Shown one piece after another: positions 1 to 6,684 of a DNA stretch of 9,552 bases; the first letter of the stretch is position 1; each line of letters starts with the position of its first letter. Position numbers and translations under genes: made by a program. Origin of the DNA: Acidobacteriaceae bacterium (GTDB lineage Bacteria > Acidobacteriota > Terriglobia > Terriglobales > Acidobacteriaceae). The DNA is taken from contig JASHTU010000512.1 of assembly GCA_030040395.1 (NCBI GenBank), positions 1 through 9,552 of the forward strand. The letters are read 5' to 3'. Below the pieces are notes generated by a model that did no database searches, was not told the origin of the DNA, and worked only from the letters and a program-made list of their open reading frames with translations.

Positions 1-2
1 AC

Positions 3-98
3 GGTCGCGCTGCGGCGATTCCTATGGGGCCCGGACCAATCTTCATCAGCTTCACCATCCCCGATGACGGAGCCGGCGCATCGTTGAGGGTGGAGTGA
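3..98 (+). CDS. Possible C-terminal tail of an upstream gene (partial, product unknown)
   Basis: This frame is open from the window edge and stops with TGA at 96-98, giving 31 residues that end in FTIPDDGAGASLRVE. The hydrophobic and polar residues alternate (IFISFTIPDDG), as in the last strand of a beta-sandwich or secreted protein. The other two forward frames give less protein-like peptides. I do not recognise the family, and 31 residues are too few to assign one. It could be a chance open frame. If real, it is the gene upstream of the receptor, on the same strand but 609 bases away, so it is unlikely to share a transcript with it. Confidence 0.35.
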   Translation, partial: GRAAAIPMGPGPIFISFTIPDDGAGASLRVE

Positions 99-115
99 CC
101 GGCTCTCCGGGCAAA

Positions 116-132
116 AAGACAATGCGCTATGG
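116..132 (+). repeat. 17-bp direct repeat, copy 1
   Basis: AAGACAATGCGCTATGG matches the copy at 654-670 at 16 of 17 positions. Both contain an ATG followed by CGC. Here the ATG (122) opens a 37-codon frame without a convincing Shine-Dalgarno sequence. Function unknown. Confidence 0.5.
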
Positions 133-192
133 ATTGAAATTGCTGGGGTTCCATGTGAAGGAAAAGCGCTCTGGTGGCGCCCCGCCGGTCTT

Positions 193-207
193 TTTACCCG
201 TAAATCG
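193..207 (+). promoter_or_regulatory. Putative operator, palindromic element copy 1
   Basis: TTTACCCGTAAATCG contains the inverted repeat TTTAC-CC-GTAAA. It matches the element at 225-239 at 14 of 15 positions, start to start 32 bp, about three helical turns, so both would lie on the same face of the DNA. The AT-rich half-sites stand out from the GC-rich surroundings. The GTAAA/TTTAC half-site recalls LacI-family operators, but which protein binds is unknown. Confidence 0.5.
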
Positions 208-224
208 CTTCCAAGAACGGCAAA

Positions 225-239
225 TTTACCTGTAAATCG
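225..239 (+). promoter_or_regulatory. Putative operator, palindromic element copy 2
   Basis: TTTACCTGTAAATCG contains TTTAC-CT-GTAAA and is a near-exact copy of the element at 193-207. It overlaps a second near-palindrome, GGCAAATTTACC (219-230), so this site carries two nested symmetric motifs. A regulator binding both copies cooperatively would control the receptor gene. That regulatory role is inferred. Confidence 0.5.
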
Positions 240-361
240 GAGTTCGCCGGCCGGACTTGCCCGCCCCTGAGTTTGCCTTGATACATCGGGGGCTTGCGCC
301 CTGGTCTGCCAGACGCACTGGCGCTCCCCGCGCCGCTTACACCCTCCGCCAGTGAGCGACC

Positions 362-374
362 GGTAAATTTATCC
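362..374 (+). promoter_or_regulatory. Possible third operator-like palindrome
   Basis: GGTAAATTTATCC contains the perfect 8-bp palindrome TAAATTTA and resembles GGCAAATTTACC at 219-230; both fit GG-Y-AAATTTA. It is more divergent than the pair at 193-239 and could be chance, but AT-rich palindromes are scarce elsewhere in the window. Confidence 0.25.
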
Positions 375-653
375 TCGCCTTACGTTTCCAACCGCAATCG
401 ACCGTGCGTTCAATGTCACTCGGTGAAGAAAACTCAACCGGATGGCTCGCCGACGCGAAACGGGCCGGGGGGAGACGGGCAATCGCCATGGGGGGCATGC
501 TCATTCGTCCTTCGCGGTTCCTTTCGCGGCGTCCGGCTTGACTAGGATGGAGGGAGCGGCGCCCTTCAGACAGGAAAATGCGCACGTTCAGGCCGATAGG
601 ATTGCGTGCCGGGAGCACGCGTCCATCGCCTGACGTTAACACGCAAGGGTGTC

Positions 654-670
654 AAGACAATGCGCAATGG
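654..670 (+). repeat. 17-bp direct repeat, copy 2
   Basis: AAGACAATGCGCAATGG matches the copy at 116-132 at 16 of 17 positions. Its ATG (660) is in frame with the receptor gene, 16 codons before the chosen start, but lacks a Shine-Dalgarno sequence and would put a polar, charged stretch ahead of the signal peptide. Confidence 0.5.
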
Positions 671-692
671 CCCGCACGCACAGTGCGGTTTT

Positions 693-700
693 AGGGAGGA
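693..700 (+). promoter_or_regulatory. Ribosome binding site of the receptor gene
   Basis: AGGGAGGA lies 7 nt before the ATG at 708, an excellent Shine-Dalgarno match and spacing. It decides the start in favour of 708 over the in-frame ATGs at 606 and 660, and places a textbook signal peptide at the N-terminus. Confidence 0.85.
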
Positions 701-707
701 TTCAGCA

Positions 708-3700
708 ATGGCAACGAAGAAGATTCTGGCCGCTCTGGCTCTGGCGGTGTGCGGGATCGTGGCGCCGATCTTCGCGCAATCGGACCGGGCCACCATTCTG
801 GGCACGGTGAACGATGCATCGGCGGCGGTGCTGCCCGGAGTCGAGGTGCGGGCCACCAACGTGAGCACCAACGCCGTCGAGACCACGCTTACCGACGCCA
901 TGGGCCTTTACCGCTTCGACAACCTGCCCATCGGCAGCTACATCCTCAGCTTTTCGAGGGCCGGCTTCAAGACCCTCGATCGCTCCGGCGTCACACTGCT
1001 CATCAGCCAGGTTGCGGAGATCGACGCCACCCTCCAGGTGGGCGGCACGAGCGAGACCATTCAGGTCACCAGCGCCGCGCCCATCCTGCAAAGCGAGGAC
1101 CCGACCGTATCCGCCAACCTGGATAGCGAAGCGGTAAGCGAGCTGCCCTTGAATGTGCAGGGTAGCCGCAATTTGTCCAACTTCATCTTCGCCTATGTGC
1201 CGGGAGCGGAAGGCTCCGATTACAGTTCGCACATTGACGGCGGCATGGCGATGACCAAGGAGGTGTTGATCGACGGAACCTCGGCGGTTTCGCAGTTGGG
1301 CGGCTACATCAGCGAATCGCAGCCGCCCATGGAGGCAGTGCAGGAGTTCGAGGCCGACACCGCCGGCATCAGTGACGACGCCGGCCGTTCGGGCGGCGGC
1401 GTGTTCCGCTACGAATTGAAGTCCGGCGGCAACCAGATGCACGGCTCGCTCTTCGGCTTCCTGCACTCCACCGATCTTGACGCGCTGAGCGCCTCCAATC
1501 ACCTGGCCGCGTACACCGATCCGGCCAATGCGGACGCTTACCTGCGCAAGAGCGACTCGCTCTCCGACTGGGGCGGCAGCTTTGGCGGTCCGGTGGTCAA
1601 AAACAAGCTGTTCTATTTTGTCGCCTTCGAGCGCTACATGCAGTCGATGTGGAGTCTCGGCGCCAACTCGCGCACTGTGCCCACCGACGCCATGATGGGC
1701 CTCAATGCAAACGGAAGCGCGGCGGCCTACGCCGACCTGAGCCCCATGCTCTCGCCCGGGGTCCCGGTCTTAACTTACGGCGGCGCGCCGGCGCTGGATA
1801 GCTGTGGCAACCCGATCTACAAGGGCGCCATTGTCGATCCGGCCACCGCGGTCGACGGCGCGTTCGGCTGCGTGTTCGTCAACAATCAGATTCCCACCAC
1901 CCGCATCAGTAATGTCACCTCGCAGATCCTGCAACTCTTCCACCAGTACTACCAGCCCGAGTCGTCTCTGACCGCCAACGACGCCGGCCCTGCGTACAAT
2001 CCCGATCCCTGGTTCCACAACACCCAGACCAGCGCCAAAATGGACTACAACCTGAGCGAAAAGCAGCATATCGCCGGCTCGTTTTACTGGGACGATTACC
2101 CGCGCATTAACGCCGACCAGGGCGGAGCGTGGTCGCCCACCGCGCCTGACGGTGGCCCGCTGGCTAACTCCTACTGGCACAACACCACCGCGCCGGGCGC
2201 ACGGCTGAGCGACGCCATCACCCTGTCGCCGAACCTGCTGAATACCGTCTACGCAACCTTCAACCGTTTCCGCAATCCCAGCATTGCGGTCTCCCAGGCG
2301 GGCAAGTGGGACAGCAAGCTCGGCCTGCTGAACGGGGCCGGCAACTTCCCGCTCATGTACTTCGATTCCGGCATGTATTTCGGCGGGGCAAACTACCAAA
2401 ACGGCTGGAACTTTTCGCCCATCGGCAGCCAGTACAACGACTATTACGCCGGCAACACCTTCATCTATAGCGACGAACTGGTGTGGAACCGCGGCCGTCA
2501 CAACATGAAGTTCGGCGTCGAGTTCCGCGCCATGCAGTTCAACTACCACACCGACGATGGCACCTTTACCGGCGGCTATCCAATCATCTTCGATCCCACC
2601 CAGACGGCTTCCGCCTGGTACGACTTCAACGCCTACGATCAGATCGGCAACGCCTTTGCCAGCTTCCTGCTGGGCGACGTTTACAACGCCGAAAACAACA
2701 ACCCCGACAACGAGTACGGACGCCGCAAGGCGTTCTCCTGGTACGCCAGCGACGACATCCGCGTGAACCCTCGGCTCACGCTCAACGTGAGCTTGCGCTG
2801 GGACTTCAACAATCCATACAAGGAAAAGTATGGCCACTGGTCGAATTTTGTGCTCAACGTCCAGGACCCGGTGACGGGGCTGATGGGCGAGTACCAGTAT
2901 TTGACCAGCGGCAGCCAGTCGTGGGAGAAGCGCCAGGACTATTACAACTATTCGCCGCACATCGGCGTGGCCTACAAGGTCACCCCGAAGACTGTGGCGC
3001 GCGCCAACTTCGGCGTCTTCTTCACCCCGCTCAACATGAACACCTGGGGCGGCGTTCCCTATCAGCAAGCCGGCGACGTGGGCTACCACCCCGTCACGCA
3101 GGAACACAACTTCAACTGGGATAGCGGATACAATCCCACCAGCGTCGAGGAGAAGACGCCCGACTGGACGCAGTCGGACGTGATCAGCGTCGATCCCCGC
3201 TCGCTCACTCCGGGCAACCTGCAGGAGTACAGCGTGGGCGTTCAGCGCGAGCTCGACGCGGCCACCAAGCTGGATGTGAACTGGATCCAGAGCCACAGCT
3301 ATCACCTGCAGAGCGGCATCTTCCAGACCAACCAGCCGACGTTCTCCAACTACCAGAATTTCGTCGTCAACGGAAGTCTCCCTTCGTCCTATAACGGCTA
3401 CTACAACGGTTGCGACGCCGCCTCGAGCTGTCCGGGCTGGGAGGGTCTCACGCCCTATCCGCAGGCTGAGGCCGGTTACGGGCCGATGCTTTCGGTCGGC
3501 GTGCCCTACGGCAACGCGGATTACAAGAGCATTCAATTCAGCGTGACGCGCCGCACCGCCAGGGGCCTGTCGCTGATGGGCAGCTATAACTGGTCGCGCG
3601 CCCACGGTGACGTGGACTCCGATTTCCAGGAACTGTGGGGCGCCGGCTCTCTGCAGAACATCTACGACCTCAAAGACGAGGCCAAGGATATCTCGGATTT

Positions 3701-4280
3701 CGATCAGACCCACATCGTGAAGGGCTACGTCATCTATGACCTGCCCTTTGGCCGGGGCAAGATGCTGATGGGCAGCGACAGCGCGCTCGCCGACGCCTTT
3801 GTGGGCGGCTGGGCGCTGGATGGCGACTTCCACTACAACACCGGCACGCCGATCTCCGTGCATTCAACCAATTACTACGACGGATTCGGTTCGGTTTATG
3901 TGAACCTGGTTTCCGGCTGCAAGCTGACCACGGGCACGCGCAAGCTTTTCCAGCCGTTCCTGGACACAAGCTGCTTCCAAAATCCCAATCCAGGGGCGCG
4001 CGGAGGAGCGGCGCCGCAACTCGGCAATGGCGGCAACTTCATGTCGCAGGTGCGGAATCCCGGCCTGGCCACCGAGGACCTCGGCCTGCACAAGAGCTTG
4101 GCGCTGGGTCCAGAGGGTCGTTACAACTTCACCTTCCGCCTCGAATTCTTCAACATATTCAACCGCGACGCTTTGGGAGGCCCCGACACCAACATGGCTG
4201 ACGGAACCTTCGGCCAGATCATCAACTACGGCGGCATCGGGGGGCGCGTAGGCCAATTTGGCGCGCGGCTCACGTTCTGA
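708..4280 (+). CDS. TonB-dependent receptor, Oar-like, with carboxypeptidase-regulatory-like domain
   Basis: An outer-membrane beta-barrel of 1190 residues, predicted to take up a ligand, probably a glucan oligosaccharide, using TonB energy. Residues 1-24 are a signal peptide ending IFAQ. About 26-110 form a carboxypeptidase-regulatory-like beta-sandwich (ILGTVNDASAAVLPGVEV, then GLYRFDNLPIGSYILSF). About 115-240 fit the plug (LPLNVQGSR, EVLIDG, VQEFEADTAG). The rest is an aromatic- and Asn-rich barrel ending RVGQFGARLTF, with the terminal Phe typical of outer-membrane proteins and the family phrase RLEFFNIFNR just before. The length is usual for acidobacterial members. The start is set by the Shine-Dalgarno sequence at 693-700. 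No SusD homologue is next to it. Two intact GH16 genes follow, with a perfect hairpin 26 nt after the stop, so the three may share a transcript. The family is clear; the substrate is inferred from neighbours only. Confidence 0.93.
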   Translation: MATKKILAALALAVCGIVAPIFAQSDRATILGTVNDASAAVLPGVEVRATNVSTNAVETTLTDAMGLYRFDNLPIGSYILSFSRAGFKTLDRSGVTLLISQVAEIDATLQVGGTSETIQVTSAAPILQSEDPTVSANLDSEAVSELPLNVQGSRNLSNFIFAYVPGAEGSDYSSHIDGGMAMTKEVLIDGTSAVSQLGGYISESQPPMEAVQEFEADTAGISDDAGRSGGGVFRYELKSGGNQMHGSLFGFLHSTDLDALSASNHLAAYTDPANADAYLRKSDSLSDWGGSFGGPVVKNKLFYFVAFERYMQSMWSLGANSRTVPTDAMMGLNANGSAAAYADLSPMLSPGVPVLTYGGAPALDSCGNPIYKGAIVDPATAVDGAFGCVFVNNQIPTTRISNVTSQILQLFHQYYQPESSLTANDAGPAYNPDPWFHNTQTSAKMDYNLSEKQHIAGSFYWDDYPRINADQGGAWSPTAPDGGPLANSYWHNTTAPGARLSDAITLSPNLLNTVYATFNRFRNPSIAVSQAGKWDSKLGLLNGAGNFPLMYFDSGMYFGGANYQNGWNFSPIGSQYNDYYAGNTFIYSDELVWNRGRHNMKFGVEFRAMQFNYHTDDGTFTGGYPIIFDPTQTASAWYDFNAYDQIGNAFASFLLGDVYNAENNNPDNEYGRRKAFSWYASDDIRVNPRLTLNVSLRWDFNNPYKEKYGHWSNFVLNVQDPVTGLMGEYQYLTSGSQSWEKRQDYYNYSPHIGVAYKVTPKTVARANFGVFFTPLNMNTWGGVPYQQAGDVGYHPVTQEHNFNWDSGYNPTSVEEKTPDWTQSDVISVDPRSLTPGNLQEYSVGVQRELDAATKLDVNWIQSHSYHLQSGIFQTNQPTFSNYQNFVVNGSLPSSYNGYYNGCDAASSCPGWEGLTPYPQAEAGYGPMLSVGVPYGNADYKSIQFSVTRRTARGLSLMGSYNWSRAHGDVDSDFQELWGAGSLQNIYDLKDEAKDISDFDQTHIVKGYVIYDLPFGRGKMLMGSDSALADAFVGGWALDGDFHYNTGTPISVHSTNYYDGFGSVYVNLVSGCKLTTGTRKLFQPFLDTSCFQNPNPGARGGAAPQLGNGGNFMSQVRNPGLATEDLGLHKSLALGPEGRYNFTFRLEFFNIFNRDALGGPDTNMADGTFGQIINYGGIGGRVGQFGARLTF

Positions 4281-4306
4281 CCTTCCAACGGCGACCAACG
4301 CAGAAA

Positions 4307-4340
4307 GGCGCCCAGGCCCCGATTCCTGGACCTGGGCGCC
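4307..4340 (+). terminator. Intergenic hairpin, possible attenuator or mRNA-stabilising stem-loop
   Basis: GGCGCCCAGG (4307-4316) and CCTGGGCGCC (4331-4340) form a perfect 10-bp inverted repeat around a 14-nt loop. It lies 26 nt after the receptor stop and 43 nt before the GH16 lipoprotein start. No T-run follows (CAATCTCC), so it is not a standard intrinsic terminator. It more likely blocks 3' exonuclease decay of receptor mRNA or partly attenuates read-through. The fold is certain from sequence; the role is inferred. Confidence 0.6.
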
Positions 4341-4383
4341 CAATCTCCAGTTCCGCCGTGCGGAGCGGAACCAGGCCCACCCC

Positions 4384-5538
4384 ATGAAGATCGAAAGACA
4401 GCTCGTTTCTATGCCGGCCAGATCGCGAGTCCGATGCGCGCTCCTTGCCGCAGTCGTTCTCCTCGCGGGTTGCGGCAGCGGAGGCGGCGCATCTACCGGC
4501 CCCGCCTCCAACCCACCGGCCGCCGCGCCCACCATTTCCACCGCCGCCGCGCTCAACGGCGCGGTGGTGGTGAGTTTGGCCACGACAACCTCCGGCGCAT
4601 CCATCTACTACACGCTGGATGGCTCGACGCCCACGCTTTCTTCACCCATCTATGAGGCCCCCTTTCTGGTGGCTTCGAACCTGACCGTCAACGCCATGGC
4701 CGCGGGCTCGGGCAACACGGCGAGCAGCGTGACCAGCAAGGCCTTCTCTCTCAATATTCCTTCGGGCGCGCTGGTGTGGAGCGACGAGTTCAATAACTCC
4801 ACCGGGGCCAACGCCCAGCCCGATCCCGCGGTGTGGACCTATGACACCGGCGCCGGCGGTTGGGGCAATGAGGAGCTGGAAGACTACTGCGGTTGGAACT
4901 CCTCGATCTCGCCGTGCAGCTCAACCAATCCGAACGTGTATGTGGGCACGGACGGCTACTTGCACATCGTGGCCGAGCAGCCCTCGGCGGATGTCTACAC
5001 CTCGGCGCGGCTCAAGACTGAGGGACTATTCAGCTTCCAGTACGGCCGCATCGAATTCCGCGCGCAGGTTCCGGAGGCGCAAGGATTCTGGCCTGCGGCT
5101 TGGCTGCTAGGTAATAACATCGCCACCGTGAATTGGCCCGCCTGCGGTGAAATGGACGTGCTGGAGCGCGTCAACGCCGCCGGCGCGCCGGATTGGAATG
5201 AAGGCTCCATTCACGGAACCGGCTTCACCGGGAGCAATCTGGGCACGCAGTACGACTTTCCCGCCGGGGAAACGGCCGCCGGCTGGCACACCTACGGCAT
5301 GATCTGGAGCAAAGGCAGCGTGGCGTATTATGTCGACGACCCCACCCAGCCCTACGCCACCTACACACCCGCGAGCATCGCCGGCCTCAGCGGCTCAGCT
5401 TGGCCGTTCGACAACGGGCAGGCGAATTTCATCATTCTCAACCTGGCGGTCGGAGGCAGTTGGCCCGGCAGCCCCGATTCCGGCACGCCGTTTCCTTCGG
5501 AAATGCTGGTGGATTACGTGCGCATTTACGCCAATTGA
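4384..5538 (+). CDS. GH16 endo-beta-glucanase, lipoprotein with chitobiase-like N-terminal module
   Basis: A 384-residue surface or periplasmic lipoprotein predicted to cut beta-1,3- or mixed beta-glucan internally. Residues 1-30 form a lipoprotein signal ending in the lipobox LAGC, with Cys30 as acylation site, then a Gly/Ser/Pro/Ala linker. About 48-125 match the small beta-sandwich found at the C-terminus of chitobiase/hexosaminidase proteins (SGASIYYTLDGSTPT). The GH16 domain spans about 130-384, from VWSDEFN to LVDYVRIYAN. Its active site GEMDVLE gives nucleophile Glu256, Asp258 and acid/base Glu261, the ExDxxE form of laminarinase-type GH16. Cys169 and Cys178 could form a disulfide. The start at 4384 has only a weak AGG upstream; ATG 4411 is an alternative that keeps the lipobox. 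The next GH16 gene begins 31 bp on, suggesting one operon. The family and catalytic residues are sure; the exact glucan is not. Confidence 0.92.
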   Translation: MKIERQLVSMPARSRVRCALLAAVVLLAGCGSGGGASTGPASNPPAAAPTISTAAALNGAVVVSLATTTSGASIYYTLDGSTPTLSSPIYEAPFLVASNLTVNAMAAGSGNTASSVTSKAFSLNIPSGALVWSDEFNNSTGANAQPDPAVWTYDTGAGGWGNEELEDYCGWNSSISPCSSTNPNVYVGTDGYLHIVAEQPSADVYTSARLKTEGLFSFQYGRIEFRAQVPEAQGFWPAAWLLGNNIATVNWPACGEMDVLERVNAAGAPDWNEGSIHGTGFTGSNLGTQYDFPAGETAAGWHTYGMIWSKGSVAYYVDDPTQPYATYTPASIAGLSGSAWPFDNGQANFIILNLAVGGSWPGSPDSGTPFPSEMLVDYVRIYAN

Positions 5539-5569
5539 TTTTCTTCTCGCTTGTAAAGGAAATGGGGCA

Positions 5570-6445
5570 ATGTTTCGACTGCGGCGCGGACTCCTTTTGA
5601 TCCTGCTCATGCTGTTTCCGGCGGTGGCCGCCCAAGGAGCCGGCCCCCAAAAGCCGCATCGCGCCGGCCTTGGGTCTCCCTATGGCTCCCTGGTGTGGAG
5701 CGACGAGTTCAACGGTCCCAACGGCGGCGCTCCCGACCCGAAGAATTGGACTCTCGTGAACGACGGCTCCGGATTCGGCAACCGGGAGCTCGAGTACTAC
5801 ACCGGCCGGCTCGCCAACGTCCATGAAGAAAACGGCAACCTGGCGATCAGCGCCCGGCGCGAGGCTTACCGGGGACGCGACGGTGTTTCGCGCCAATACA
5901 CCTCTGCGCGCATCGAGTCCAAAGGCCGTTTCGAGCTGAAATACGGCCGCATCGAGGCGCGCATCAAGCTGCCCAAAGGCCGCGGCATCTGGCCGGCCTT
6001 CTGGATGCTGGGCAGCGACTTCGGGTCCATCGGCTGGCCGGCCTGTGGCGAGGTCGACATCGTCGAAAATATCGGCTCCGAGCCTTCCACGATTCATGGC
6101 AGCCTCCACGGCCCCGGCTACTCGGGCGGCAGCCCGCTCACCGGCGCCTTTACGCTCCCCAACCACGCGCGCTTCAGCGACGATTTCCACGTCTTTGCCA
6201 TCGAGTGGGAACCGCAAACCATCCGCTTCTATGTGGATGGCGTCCTCTACGAAACCCGGACCGCCGGCAGCCTGCCCCCGGGCAAGCCTTGGGCCTTCGA
6301 TCATCCCTTCTTCCTGGTGCTCAATGTGGCCGTGGGCGGCTACTGGCCCGGCGACCCCGACGCCGCCACGCCTTTTCCCGCCACCATGCTCGTGGATTAC
6401 GTCCGCGTCTACCGGCTGGGCGAAGAGCGAGCGGACAAGCATTGA
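5570..6445 (+). CDS. Secreted GH16 endo-beta-glucanase
   Basis: A compact 291-residue enzyme made of a signal peptide and one GH16 domain, predicted to hydrolyse beta-1,3- or mixed-linkage glucan outside the cytoplasm. Residues 1 to about 22 have basic residues, a Leu-rich core and AVAAQGA at the cleavage region. There is no lipobox, so it should be soluble. The catalytic domain runs from LVWSDEFN (41-48) to LVDYVRVYR (274-282). WPACGEVDIVENIG gives nucleophile Glu161, Asp163 and acid/base Glu166; WPAFWML (141-147) is typical of the substrate cleft. The start ATG at 5570 follows AAAGGA with 9-nt spacing; the nearby ATG at 5562 is out of frame. It lies 31 bp after the GH16 lipoprotein gene, likely cotranscribed. 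The opening of its domain shares a 23-base identical block with that gene (4771-4793 and 5690-5712), consistent with tandem duplication. The substrate is inferred. Confidence 0.92.
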   Translation: MFRLRRGLLLILLMLFPAVAAQGAGPQKPHRAGLGSPYGSLVWSDEFNGPNGGAPDPKNWTLVNDGSGFGNRELEYYTGRLANVHEENGNLAISARREAYRGRDGVSRQYTSARIESKGRFELKYGRIEARIKLPKGRGIWPAFWMLGSDFGSIGWPACGEVDIVENIGSEPSTIHGSLHGPGYSGGSPLTGAFTLPNHARFSDDFHVFAIEWEPQTIRFYVDGVLYETRTAGSLPPGKPWAFDHPFFLVLNVAVGGYWPGDPDAATPFPATMLVDYVRVYRLGEERADKH

Positions 6446-6549
6446 GCCGGAAGGGTTTTGCGCCGCCGCAAGTTCTTTGGCGTCGCGCCCTGCCGGGAAG
6501 ACCGGCGCCAGCCCCAGTCCGTCCCCGCCTTGGCGCGGGATTCCGGGGC

Positions 6550-6578
6550 TTCAATCGACACCTGCCAGATGGTATGAT
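6550..6578 (+). promoter_or_regulatory. Extended -10 promoter for the membrane GH16-like gene
   Basis: TATGAT (6573-6578) matches the -10 consensus at 5 of 6 positions and is preceded by TGG, the TGn of an extended -10 element. TTCAAT (6550-6555), a weak -35 hexamer, lies exactly 17 nt upstream. It sits in the 239-bp gap after the second GH16 gene and would give a leader of roughly 100 nt. It suggests the membrane protein gene is expressed separately from the enzymes, as expected for a regulator. Predicted from sequence only. Confidence 0.5.
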
Positions 6579-6684
6579 TCCAGCACAGATTTTTCAGGCT
6601 CAACAGCGGCAATGTGCGCCGTGACGCGCGCCCACGCGGCTCGAAACGCTCAGCGGCGCGGGCCGGTTGAGCCGGCAGGCGAGC

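Larger units (their letters stand above)
99..707. other. Long non-coding region upstream of the receptor gene
   Basis: No open frame here looks like a gene. The short frames lack a Shine-Dalgarno sequence and have low-complexity, Arg/Pro/Ser-rich products. The stretch holds two palindromic TTTAC-N2-GTAAA elements, a related AT-rich palindrome, a 17-bp direct repeat and a good ribosome binding site at its end. I see no strong sigma-70 promoter. The best candidate is weak: TTGCCC (257-262), a 17-nt spacer and GATACA (280-285). Its length and its AT-rich palindromes in a GC-rich setting suggest a regulatory region for the receptor gene. Confidence 0.6.

Noticed and set aside
97..195. Long-range inverted repeat GACCGGC (97-103) with GCCGGTC (184-190) followed by five T, as a terminator for the upstream gene
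   Set aside because: The 80-nt loop is too long for an intrinsic terminator, and the local alternative (GGCG-CCC-CGCC) has only a 4-bp stem separated from the T-run.
538..566. TTGACT (538-543) as a -35 element for the receptor gene
   Set aside because: The sequence 17 nt downstream is GCCCTT, which does not resemble a -10 hexamer, and shifting the spacer by one or two bases does not help.
294..642. Short open frames on both strands in the upstream non-coding region
   Set aside because: The products are Arg/Pro/Ser-rich, with no Shine-Dalgarno sequence or family resemblance; frames of this length are common by chance in GC-rich DNA.
606..707. Upstream in-frame starts (606, 660) for the receptor
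   Set aside because: Neither has a Shine-Dalgarno sequence, and both would place a charged, polar extension before the signal peptide. The ATG at 708 has AGGGAGGA at 7-nt spacing.
1770..3863. A 697-codon open frame on the minus strand within the receptor gene
   Set aside because: It lies wholly antisense to a clearly coding receptor gene. GC-rich third positions remove stops on the opposite strand, and its product is a Val/Ala/Gly/Arg-rich sequence without recognisable domains.
5551..5560. TTGTAAAGGA before the second GH16 gene as a further copy of the GTAAA operator
   Set aside because: Only five to seven bases match and there is no inverted partner; it is explained by the ribosome binding site.
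5438..6442. A 334-codon open frame on the minus strand across the second GH16 gene
   Set aside because: It spans the end of one GH16 gene and all of the next on the opposite strand; its product has no recognisable domain.
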